NCBI GenBank assembly: GCA_000469685.2
Contig: LS997564.1
Span: forward strand, 12,750,091-12,814,090
DNA: 64,000 nucleotides
Source of the DNA: Haemonchus contortus
Lineage: Eukaryota > Nematoda > Chromadorea > Rhabditida > Trichostrongylidae
Direction of reading: 5' to 3'
A model generated the notes under the pieces. That model was not told where the DNA came from and made no database searches. It saw only the letters and a list, made by a program, of their open reading frames with translations. Positions within the stretch are counted from its first letter, which is position 1. Each line of letters begins with the position of its first letter. The position numbers were made by a program, and so were the translations under genes. Shown piece by piece: positions 23,906-34,875 of the stretch.

Positions 23906-26900
23906 TCAACAAACAATCCGACATTCCTTAGGGCAGTAGTGCAGCATCCGCGGATCCGTGCAGAATCCCATTTTGATGAAAGAGAGACATCTGAAAAAAG
24001 GAAGTTGACGACCAAAAATAAGTGTTTCTTAAAAGAATTGCAACCTGACCTTGAATCGACTCGCTTGGAACAAGTGATTCTGGTTCTAGTTGGAACAGTC
24101 GAAGAGGGAGTTCTAGCGGACCACGGAGATCTGGTAGTAGGCCTAGGTGATGGCTGAACTACACGAGAAGGTGATGGCTGAACTGTTCGAGAAGATGGCT
24201 GAGGTTGCCTGGCGTTACTTGCCGGAACTGAATAGAATCGTTTCAGTTCATGGGGCATATGTATCAAAGGTCAACCAACTTACCGTGGCGGAAACTTAAT
24301 ACCGTTTCTGATCTGAAAACTTTGTTCCATGTCATTATTGGGACCCGATTAGTGAATGAACGAAGCCTTGTTCCAGCCGTTTGATAAGCACAGAATCTGT
24401 TGGAGCGTTCAAAGATCATGAGTCAAATAATTTCACATGCGCTTTCTCATCATGGGAATGAGGGAATAAAACTACGAGAACCCCACCTGAAACCAGTAAG
24501 CTGCTGATTTTTGTTCGTCTTGATTTCCACACCAGTATAAACACAACCGTCAACAGCTTGGTGGCCTTTGAGACTGACAATTTCTACCAAGATCTCAGTT
24601 CCTGTGGGAGACTGAAAACGAGCAGCCTAAGCAATCGTGATCAACCTCATTCTCAGCGCTGCTTTCTGAAATCTTGCATTTTTATAGGCTATTCAGACAG
24701 CGTAATCTCCGAAAGGAAGCCTTCGTTTTCAGTCCATTCTATTATGGGCAATGATTTACAGGCCTGAAACTTGATTAGAAATGTTTAACGTACTTCGATC
24801 CAGTAATGGCACTTTTTGAAATCTTCCAGGGGCTGTCGTACACTATAATCCCCCAAAACATCGGTGAGGGTTTGCCATTCTTCCGTTGCATCAATTTTTC
24901 TCCCGCATCCTTCGTCAGGCTTAAAAGGTAGCTGAACCCTCATTTTCTCCTTGTTGAGAAGTGCTCCCTTACTCTTTCAGTACAAAGATCTCCAGCATAT
25001 CCTCCAGGGCAGACACATTTAGAGCAGTCCTTTGGGTTAGGGAAACCGCCCATTTTACATTGCGCCTTTCTTTTACCAGCACAGTTTTCTGAAATCGTTT
25101 CAACTAGACCTCAGGAAATTAAGGCTCTTATAAACTTACTTTTGCATCCATATAGCTCGTTGATCATTTCCAAATCTATGAAAGACATAAAGTGCGAACC
25201 AAGTGTCTCTTGATAGTCGGTATTAAATGGTACCAAGGTCGGAGTTTTCCGATCGATCGCGGCACTGCAAATAGCTGTTCTCCAGAGGGAAAAAGCCTTT
25301 CAGAAGCTTTTGGGAGACATGCTGTCTATGGTCAAGCTCCTACATTGATTGGAAAGAGTTGCGTACACCAACATTGCAATTACCAAGCTACTCCGCAATA
25401 TTGTGAAGTTTTCTCGAGCGGGGTGGTCTCTTTCACTGCCAGGTGCTTTAAGCCTTAGAAATAGTTCTTAAGAATATCTCATTCTCTCGTGTGTTGCTTT
25501 CTAACCCTGGTTTCATCTGCAAACTGTGTTGTAGATGAATATGGGCGTATCGCAGCAGATGGATGTTGCGTGATAGTACATAGTCTTGCACACCTTTTCT
25601 TGCGCTGAATGATCGAATATGACAGTAAATATGATAGATAGAGGAGCGATTGAAAAGGATTTTGTATTGTAAAGAGTAAAGTGAAGGATTCGGCTAACCT
25701 CCTTCCTCCGTAATGCATGATGCTACCGTAATCGTAGGTCAGGTTGAAGTTGTCGTTTGTTTGTGGTGTCTGCTTCGCGAACTGGCTAAGCCAGGACTGC
25801 TGCAAGCGAAAGCTCTACGTATTTCCTTCTCGGTACATTTTGAACAGCATCCCACTCTTACCTTAATGTTGCCAAGATTTAAGGTGATGAACTGGTCGCG
25901 GTCGTATCTTGCCATGGTGTGCCAGAACCCAATAGTGTGGCCAATCTCATGAGCAACGATTGGGCCCACACCACATCCTTCTCCTAGCGAAATTTTCTGT
26001 TCTCCCCCTGTTTTTCCTAGGCTCGACCAACATCCGTCTTCATATACTATTTTGACTCGATCCTTAGCTGAAAATTACGTGCTGCATTAATCCTAAAACC
26101 AAGCAACCTCTGGAGAATGGAAAACTTCGTTTCTAAAACTTCATATGACGCGAATCTCAACCTGCCCTTATAGGCCCCTCCCCCTCCGTTTTCCTATTTT
26201 TTGGTATTTCCACGATCATTGTTTGCCCCAGCTCTGGTGGTAGGTGCGAATATAGAGCTCAGTTCCAGCAGCAACCACAAAAATGTTTCACTCGCTCCGT
26301 AGGAATTTTGGAACAGTGGATCAGACCTGCGTTGTAGAAATGGAGAAAGCGGACTTCACAATTGCAATGAAATTACACGCATAATGGCTCTTACCGTAGG
26401 GATTATGTTTGAAGTCAATACAGGAGTATTTGCTCCACATATCTGCTCCCATCATGAAAGCCCTTTTCGTTTTCGAATCTGTAATATACACGTTTGCCAG
26501 CCCAGCATCAACGTTTTCCTTCTATTAAAAAAGCCTCTCGTCTCACCGATGGAGGGGCTGAAATAGTAGTTCACTCCATCTTTCCACAATTGTACTCCAT
26601 TTTGATCTGCAAGTGCTTGACGCTTTGTACGATTAGGGCCTCCTACTTGTTCGTTGATATCATTGATGACGACTTGAGCTTGTGTTCTTGAAACATATGT
26701 CTTTGGGTTACTCAGAGGGTTGATTCAATTGTCAACGCCTACTCTGTGAGGACGATGTCGCTCTGGAAAAGCTTGTCATCAACATTGCTCTTTTCGTTGA
26801 CTTCGTACAGGGAATCTCCCATATGGTTGATCCGGTCATACTCGATCTCTGGTAGCTCCTGAAACCTTCCTTTGATCCACAGGTCATTTACATTATCTTC

Positions 26901-27291
26901 CTCATTCTCATCTTTGCCGTGGTATCTTTGTCTACTGTAAATAATTGTTTTGTATATTATTTTCTTCGTGCCACTACGATTCGCATCAATCACGTAGTAT
27001 TAGGAGGAGAATGTAAACGACACCCAGTCTTTCACATTAACCTGAAGCAGTGAATCGATTTTTCCGCGATTGACGTCCAAAGTCTTGAGTACATCATCGT
27101 GCTTGCCTTTGATCATATCACTGATCTTCGAGACCTTTTCGCTGAAGGGCTGTAACAACAAAGAAGTGCTCTCTATAGAAGCCCATCATATGGCTAAGAG
27201 CGTGTTAAAGGGATATTCTTACGCCATCTGAAATGGAGATGTTTCCATTGACCGCAGCAACCAGAAGCCAGACGAGCAACTTGAATCTCAT
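23906..27291 (-). pseudogene. Astacin metalloprotease copy A, frameshifted
   Basis: Thirteen exons correspond one to one with intact copy B: 27223-27291, 27042-27149, 26743-26858, 26395-26686, 25862-26067, 25699-25814, 25140-25264, 24973-25088, 24794-24919, 24487-24611, 24284-24396, 24050-24227 and 23906-23990. Twelve have exactly the same length as in B. Exon 4 is 292 nt instead of 290. The extra 2 nt lie at about 26515-26545, just after SPSIGET, and bring an in-frame TGA at 26452-26454, upstream of the catalytic motif. All later exons remain open: zinc site HEIGHTIGFWH, Met-turn SIMHY, the EGF Cys, CUB and ShK parts. The signal peptide (MRFKLLVWLLVAAVNG) and propeptide are also intact. Two acceptors are weaker than in B (ACGTAG for exon 6, TTTTAAG for exon 9). 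This is a very recent pseudogene, or an assembly or sequencing error in exon 4. If translated as written, only a signal, propeptide and early-domain fragment would result. Confidence 0.8.
26744..27041 (-). other. Intron 2 / exon 3 junction region of copy A
   Basis: An 84-codon frame stays open through exon 3 (26743-26858) and into intron 2, as far as 26993. In copy B the same intronic stretch is closed by a 1-nt deletion (GATGAGAATGAGG against GATGAGATGAGG). Exon 2 ends in phase 0 and TTTCAG precedes ELPEIE in phase 0. I therefore place the exon 3 start at that TTTCAG rather than further upstream. Confidence 0.6.
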
Positions 27292-30200
27292 CCTGGAAAT
27301 GAAATCTATCTGAAAAAAGCACAAAACGAGGACAGCGGTCATTTTCGAATGGGCTAGATGCAAAAGATTCACATGGTCAGGTCAGTTGAGCCAAGGTTCC
27401 CCCTTCGAAGCACGATGCATTTCTAATACTGTCCACCATATATTAGACAACAGGCTATCCAAAGAGAGTAGGAGGTCTGTGCAATATTACCTTGCCCGAA
27501 GCTTCCTTCGGCATCAAAGTCACAAGATCCAATACAATGGAAATATCGCACTCGCAACTTTAATTAAGCAAGCGCTACTTGTTCGATGTGGTGTTGAGAT
27601 TGCGAGCAAGGTGTTGTGGAGCACATTCTAATTCTACCACATCAGAAAGGTTTCTGCTCTCAAAAAAAGCTGTCTCAAGTGGACTACCCACTCAGAACGT
27701 TCCGAACTCCATCAGCATGCAGTGCATCTAAATCTAAATCATGTTGAACAGCCATGGCAGAATCTCTTTCAATTTTCGGAGAACTCGACGGCTAAATCCT
27801 ATGTATCATATCTTTTCAAGTTAGAGTGTTCAAATGAAATTTTATTTTGTGGAGCTCGGGCAAGAAGGTCTTCTTTATTATACAGTACTTCTGAAGTGTA
27901 TCAAAGAAGAGTAAGTATACAGTGTCATTGTTGAGTTTCATTTCAAGATAATGAGAAGGGAGGGTAAGTTATGAGATTCTGGTTAATGAGAGAATTCGAA
28001 ATGGGAACATGTAACATTGTCGCTCAATCCACTTTTATACAGGCTACATGGAAGTCGATGATGTACAATGTTTGATCTGTAAGGGCTGGGGAAACATGGG
28101 CCAACTCATTTATGAGGGAAGTAGACTCGCTCGGTTGATACACTTGGCGAGGTTCCTGTCAGACGTCATTCTCTCTCTATATCAAGTCTTGTCTCTCTCT
28201 GCTCTTTACATGCAAGTAGATCAACTATCTCGACCATCTGCGGGGAATGTATATTATAGCCCAATGGCTGGCCAACAGCAATTACCCTGTCAGGTAAAAA
28301 AATCCTGAGCACATGTGTAAGGCGCAACTCTCCAGTATTCCCTTTTCCGAATGCACTGTGTGTCCATTACCCTGACAAACTCACCCAATCAGGTATTTAT
28401 GTAGCCCTTCAAGAGAATTTCGGGCTAGCTGATAAGCAGCGATGTTTAGTGAAGGGCTTCATCTGCTACCCAATGACAGCAGTACAGTAAGTCTGCATTA
28501 GTCAATCCCTACTTTACAATCCATATCTCACATCGTGCTGATACAACTAGACGTCTGTGTGCGACTAGACGGAGTAGGTAATCGAAGCAGACCGAGGAGC
28601 GGATCTTAAACAAGAAATTAGCTAGTTATGCATAGGAAGGGTGAAAATGTTGAAACAGTTAATGTTATAGAATTCTTGTTTCGTTTTTGAGCGTGGGTGT
28701 GTCTGCAAAGTAGCTCTTAAAAAACATTTCAGACTAGCTGATAAGCAGCGATGTTTGAAGGTGGGCTATCTACTATCCGAACACTATAGTATAGCGGGCT
28801 CGTTTTGAAATTCTGATAAGGAGTAAAAGCTGATACAACCAGGAGTATGTCAAACGATAAGGACGGAGAAGGTGATCAGCGAAATCAGCAGGGAAACCCT
28901 CAAGCAGAAAAGTAGGCAGCTTTTCATAGGTATGAAATTTATGCAGCAATTTGAAGTTATGATTTTCCTGTTCCATTTCCTTGCGAGCGTAGGTGTCTCT
29001 AACTTCTGAACTCTAGGTATCGTTGTAATCAGAAGCGTAAGGAGTTTACCACCGCCAATCCGTTGTGTTACAATCTATAAGAGTGCAAGAGCTCTGGGTG
29101 TACATTGTACGTTGATGTGATCCATCTACGTGACACTCATATCCAGTGTCCTTGAAGATTCTGTGTTTTCTCTTTAGGTTGGGAAGGAATTTTGTATTTC
29201 CGCGATTCCGTTTTCTACTTTTCAGAACACTGAGGTTTGTCTTGGTATCTTTCAACTGGAGGGAGCTTTTCCCTACGCAAATAAGATGTTTGCTCAAATT
29301 GAAGTTTTTTGGGGTGGTACTTCTACGTTCATTATGACATGATCAGTTTGTGGACATAAAGCAGTGCGGAGGAACATTCGCATCCCGAAATATGTTGGCA
29401 GTATAGGCCGTAGCAAGCCCTATTGTATAGGTTGCTCCTTACCACTTACCTCCCCCCTTCAACTATAAAACACGAAGATTTTGCTGTCTGAATACGATGC
29501 GACTTCTACAAGAACCTCATGCTGGAACTACTGATTCAGCAAATGTTTTCATTGCCAGAATTTCACATCCTGAAAAGAAATTGGAATTCGATTCCCTCAG
29601 CATGTTAAGAACTTCTGCAGAAAGAAAATGCCGTCGCAGAAGATTTACGAAAAGCCTGCTGTCCTTTGTCGTGATGGTAGATCTTTCTTTCGGATATGCT
29701 ATCCCAAAGTAGACTGTGGTCGCTGTTTGGTGGAGGCGATTAATACCTTCCTTACCCTGTTTTCTCGGTCACTCGAGCTTACGCACTCGGCTGAGCCGAT
29801 AGGCAAGATATAAACGCGCATGCGGACGCACTAGTAATTCTAGCACTCAGGCGTCTGAAGGAAGAGGAGAACATGAGTAAGTTTAACCAAACGAGGGTGG
29901 AATAAAGTTTGTTTCCTGAATATACCTGGCAATTATTGTCAGATATGTGAAAGACAGAGCTCACAAATGCTTTCAGTTTTCTACCCACACGATAATCCTA
30001 TACATCGCTCACCAAGCGATCATCTATATGTGTGAGAGAGAGATTCAAAAGAAATCTAAAAAACCGATTCTCACCCATCTATTGTTCTGAATGCAAACTG
30101 GATGCAGGGCGCTATCATCCAGGCGCAGGCGAATCAAATGCTTTATAATAACCTTCAAGTTCTTCTTCCATTTAGCTGTAAGGAAGTCGAGTAAAAGCAC

Positions 30201-31195
30201 CTCTTACTCAAGTAATGAACGATTAGCACTGAAATTATGTTCCATTGTCATCCGTCATGTCTTGCCCTTTGTAGGGTACTCATTCGATACTATTCGGGAA
30301 ACTGGATTAATGTAAGCTGTCGCAACTTACGTGCGACCTTGACCTCCGCTGTGTACTGGGAAGAAAGCACGTTCCGTTGGTCGGCAGCCGCCGCGCGCAA
30401 CATTCGAATGGAGCAAGGTGCTAGAAACGCGGGAAAGATATCAAATGAGTCCGCGCCAGTCAGTCCGTCAGTCATCGCGCCTGGCTCGTCGGAGTGTGTC
30501 GTCAGTTTCGTCGCGTTTCGGTTGTTCGTCTCAAGTGCCATGCATCGCGGAGTGCAGTCTCAGCAACACCGTCGTTAGTGCAACCATGTTGTCATCAGCA
30601 TTGTGGAATAGGTGCACTGAACCGTATATCACGTTTTAGTCTTCTGTTTGCTGATCATTTCTGTTCCTACTCTCTTGTCTTATCCCCAGTCTCATCATAT
30701 ATTTGTTGTACTCACCTTATCACATATCGTGCTTATCGTAATATGACTTCATGAAGGTGACTCGCGTCATAACTCCATGCGTGGTATCTCAGGGTATTTG
30801 ATTCGTTAGTTTCTTAATTCCTTTATTGTGTTTATAGTGTCGGGAAGCAGGTTAAAGGGACGAGACCAACCTTTTCAGCCTGTGGCAAGTATCATAGCAT
30901 TCCGGTGCTACAGCGTCTCCGTCAGAGGGTGTGAGCCTTTATCGAAGGACGCTTTCTATATTTCGGAATATAGCAAACTAATGTTGCAATCTGGCAACTG
31001 ACAGCTTTATCGTAAAGTATGACATTTTTGAGGTTATCCTTACTCAAAACGTTCTGACATATGAGTGCTCTTTGTGTTGTTTACACTAATTCAAAAAATT
31101 TACTCAGGCTCTTGGACCCTCACCACCTACTCAGGCCAAGCCTCCTTCACCCTCAACCTCCCCTCCCCCTTTGACGATGGAGCTCCATCAAGGAC
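27292..31195. other. Duplicated 5' flank of copy A; no gene
   Basis: This region matches 38400-40600 in long blocks, e.g. GAAATGGGAACATGTAACAT at ~27998 and ~39157, and a GTGGACATAAAGCAGTGCGG-like block at ~29350 and ~40206. It presumably contains the promoter. I recognise no further exon, and the open frames (e.g. 29046-29297, minus) are not preserved between copies. Positions 30330-31190 have no counterpart in unit 2. Confidence 0.5.
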
Positions 31196-32050
31196 CAGTG
31201 CTTATCGACGGTATGGTGAATCCAACCGAGGTCGTAGCTCACTCCAAGACGAATTTCATGGAGGTCTCCAAAATCAGTTGTTGCTCGGATGCAAACTAAT
31301 ATTGCATGATCGTCATGTGACCTTCCGTGAGATTGGGACAACCTTAGGCATTGAAGGGAGCAGCATACATTCAATATTGCATGAACATTTGACTGTAAAA
31401 AATTTGATCTCATCAATCGATCGGTCGAAAGAAATGTTGGAAAATTACGATCGTGGAGCTTCGAAACACGTTTATGACATCGCGACATGTGATGGATGAT
31501 GGGTTCACGCGTATGATCCCTAAAGTAAACAGCACTCGACCGTATGTTCAAGACGACCAGAACCAGATCCAACAAAAGCTGCCCGCACAGCACTTCCAAG
31601 CAAGCGGTCGCCTGTTTTTTTTTTTTGGAAAAACTGGACATGTCACAACCGTACCACTCAAACAACGCAGAACAGTCAATTCTGAGTGATATGAAATCAT
31701 TTGTTTGCCAGCTGCCTTCCAAAAAATCAAGGAAACCAACTGCCGAAGACGGATCACTCTTCACTACGACAATGCGAGCTCCCACACATCTTTTCAGAAA
31801 CTGCATTTTTGAGCACTCAAAACAGCGATTAGATGAATCATCAGCCTAGAGTCCCTGGTAACTTCTTTCTATCCCGCACGTTAGAAATTAAATTAGAGGT
31901 CAACGTTTTTCGACACCTGAAGAAGCCGTTGATGCGTTCGGAATGCATGTTTTAGAGTTACTTCAATCAGGGTGGCGAAAGTGCTTCGACAATTGGTTCG
32001 AACGCATGCAAAGATGTATAGATCTTATGGGGAATATTTAAAGGCGGTAA
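31196..32050 (+). mobile_element. Degenerate bandit/SETMAR-like mariner
   Basis: Several plus-strand frames in order spell a mariner transposase of the type described from hookworms as bandit: VTFREIGTTLGIEGSSIHSI and LHEHLTV (helix-turn-helix region), RSKEMLENYDRGASKHVYDI, a damaged first catalytic motif (ATCDG for VTGDE), GKTGHV.TVPL, a second-Asp region LHYDNASSHTS, then TPEEAVDAF and KCFDNWFERMQ. At least three frameshifts and several stops separate these. The terminal repeats were not located. The 217-codon minus-strand frame over it is a shadow. Confidence 0.8.
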
Positions 32051-32385
32051 AGCGACTTTCAATGATTAACATTTATTTTTCTTTTCTTGTCCCGAAATAC
32101 AGAAACCAACCTACGTGGTACCCACACTCTGCCGTGCCCCAGAGTTCCCCGCTGCGAATACTCTAGGGGACCGGGGACCTGGCCGCGATAAAGCCTAGTG
32201 CAACGAGTTACGTTGATCAACTCACACTCTCATTCGGACTCCGACACGTTCATTCAATGGTCATTGTCATTTTGCTTTTTTTAGACGAACATACTTCAAT
32301 CAAATTTTATCGCGACGGAATATCACCGTATTCATTCGATTTCGCATCTCATATTTTTACCAGTATTACTTGCCCGATCGTAAGA

Positions 32386-32456
32386 GGTGCTGGTAGTATC
32401 GTAGTTCTATTGCACTGGTCAAGTGCAGTGGAACTACGATATTTCTACCAAGTGCC
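32386..32456. other. Long stem-loop, ~30 bp stem, 5-nt loop
   Basis: The left arm GGTGCTGGTAG...TTGCACT pairs with AGTGCAGTGG...CTACCAAGTGCC around GGTCA, with a 13-bp perfect block (TATCGTAGTTC region) and a small bulge. Unit 2 at ~40930 retains only one side (CCCATTGCACTGGTCAAG) next to a foldback insertion. Size and shape resemble an animal miRNA precursor, though a MITE remnant would look similar. Confidence 0.55.
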
Positions 32457-32792
32457 AAGCCTGGCGAACAAGGCGTTCTACATGAAACTCATGGATAGTC
32501 CAGGAAGAACTAGAACAGAACCTTGAAACCTTCGCTGAACCGCTGTTAGAGGTCTAGGAGAATTTAACTTCAGGGAGTGGAACAGGTGGAAATGGTCGGT
32601 CATTCACCCTGCTATTGTAGGACACGTTAACGATTAGATGGCAAGAAAACACTCAAATATGTTCTGGAGAATTGATCATATTCTCAGCTCTGAAAAACTA
32701 CTACAGATATCTTTACAGTACTTTCAGCCAAGCATCGGAGTCATGATCTCCAGTGGAGCATCAGATACAAAATCGTAACGTTCCAGCAAAAA

Positions 32793-32816
32793 TTATTTAT
32801 TTATTTATTTATTTAT
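32793..32816. repeat. (ATTT)n simple repeat
   Basis: Six or so tandem TTAT/ATTT units. Confidence 0.7.
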
Positions 32817-34875
32817 GTATTACATGTCAAGCATGTGTGGTTGCCAGATGGCAACAGAAACAAAATCACAACAGGATACACACAACATAATATGATTACA
32901 AAATATAATTCGCTAGAGCTTCATTGGAGAACTTTACTAAGACGGGCTTTGAGGGAATTCATCGACTTAGTGACTGAGTGAAAATTATGACAAAATCGAC
33001 CATCCTTCTAGGTCCAACGAAAAGCCAACAATATCAGCAGCGAAAACTGAGACCGATGTCATCTCCCACATATTGCAACCACTTCTTTTCGGCCTTTCAG
33101 TCAAGGAAACTGAAATAAACTGGGCTTGATGGTCCTTTTGTACACTATGTGTATTGAACGCCTGCGAGGTGATACAGAAATCAAGTCTAATGAGAAGCAG
33201 CATATACCTGCTGACAGATAATGCTCCGTGAAAATAGGAGCACAGTAAGCGCCACTTATCCGGGCTATTCCAGCCTCTGTTTCTTGAGACTTGTTCAGGA
33301 AGACGGACAGAAGTGTTGGTCAGGGTCAATGATTACACTGCGTTCCAGCCTTATTTTACTGGCTCACTACTGCTATGTATTTTCAGACAAAATAATCAAA
33401 AATATGTCTGATTGGTGGTTGGTTATTGGATGCTTCTTCGTACAATCACTTACAGATGAAGATAGGACAAGAGCATCTTCAGGGTATAATCTCATAGTCT
33501 ATAGTCTCATAGTCTCTGTATAATCTCATAGTCTATACATCTATAGTCCCTCTCTTAGAAACCCGAGTAAACCTTAATCATAAATTACATCACGCACCTT
33601 AAACTCATTAACATACGTAAGCCACGAGCAACAACACATGTCCCTTACACACCCACACGAATCCTCTCTCATGAGCGCAGAAGTAGACCTCAGACTACCC
33701 TTTTTGTGGTTACAACCCATCCATACTAGTATTCACACTGTCTTTCTTGATGCTTTCTCGCATTTTTAATACATACACACATACAATCTCACACATCGAA
33801 CTATGCTCCAGCTTGAAGAGGCCGCGACCTGTGACCTTCCTATCCCTGTTCCCATATTTCAATTATAGTGTCTGTATTCCTCCAAAATTTGAATGCTCTA
33901 AAATCATGTAATAAGTGTTAAGATCCTCGCACTCACACACGACAAACAAACGCACTATAGTTCAACAGATACACTCAGCGAGTCAGAAGTAGAGATGCTT
34001 GAGGATATGAGAATGCCATTCAATAAGCAGGTTGCTCTGTCATAAAAAAGCCACTGTGCAAGTCTACCAAAGGAGGGAAGAACCAAACCTTCATCGGTAG
34101 GTTGTTTTGTGATCATGAGTATCAGTCCGATGTTCCATAATTATAGAACACATATATTTTAGTTGGATTGCTCTTTTATTCCAAGCTCCTCTTCTTTAGT
34201 AACTCAGATCAAATTCTTAGCCCCTGCAAAATTCTTTGCGTTCCCTTCCAGATTTTATTTGTTGTCGTAAATTTTTTTGTTCTTTTCAAAAAACAGAATG
34301 GTGCATCAGCCGAACAAATTACTTTTGTCACAGGAGGGTTGTAATTCGGGCTGTCCTGCTGGTCAAAGGGTAACAAGGGGAAAGAACAAGTAAGGAGCAG
34401 AAAAACAAAATGACTGTGCAAAGCTTCAATTTTTGAAGGAAACTCTTTTTACCTGATTTACTACACCGCTAAGTTACAGTCGTCAGATCAGTTCTGATAC
34501 GAATTTACATCAGTTGCTTCGATTGGTTGAAGTGAATTGACCACACTACTATCCTATTTCATTCCTTAATATACATAATAACCACAGTTTGCAGTGGGTT
34601 ATTCATATCACTACCTCTATAATAATGATTATAGAGTTTTGCGGGTGGACATTATAGGGAAATCTGTGCAAAGATGTTGGATACTGTACATGAGATCGAG
34701 GTATCCGCAAAAAAGGCTTGTGAATCGAGAGAATCGCCTCCGTATAGCGTGCGAACAGCGAACAGGACCGATTGGCACCATGAGCAAGGTCATTTTTCGA
34801 CTCAGAGGGGGCATGGCATATGGTGGCAACACAAAGAACAGAAGATTCAGGATTTATCGAATTGAATACTGGTCA

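Larger units (their letters stand above)
22560..33600. repeat. Tandem duplication, unit 1
   Basis: Unit 1 holds astacin copy A and its flanks. It matches unit 2 (33600-42850) in order: 3' flank (22.8-23.8 with 33.8-34.8 kb), gene (23.9-27.3 with 34.9-38.4), 5' flank (27.7-30.3 with 38.9-40.6) and distal block (32.4-33.4 with 40.9-41.7). The offset is about 11 kb at the gene but about 8.4 kb distally. Unit 1 has extra sequence at 30.3-32.4 kb, including the mariner relic. Boundaries are approximate. Confidence 0.75.

Noticed and set aside
31153..31806. 217-codon minus-strand open frame, longest in the window
   Set aside because: It is antisense to the plus-strand mariner relic, whose conserved transposase words occur in order on the other strand.
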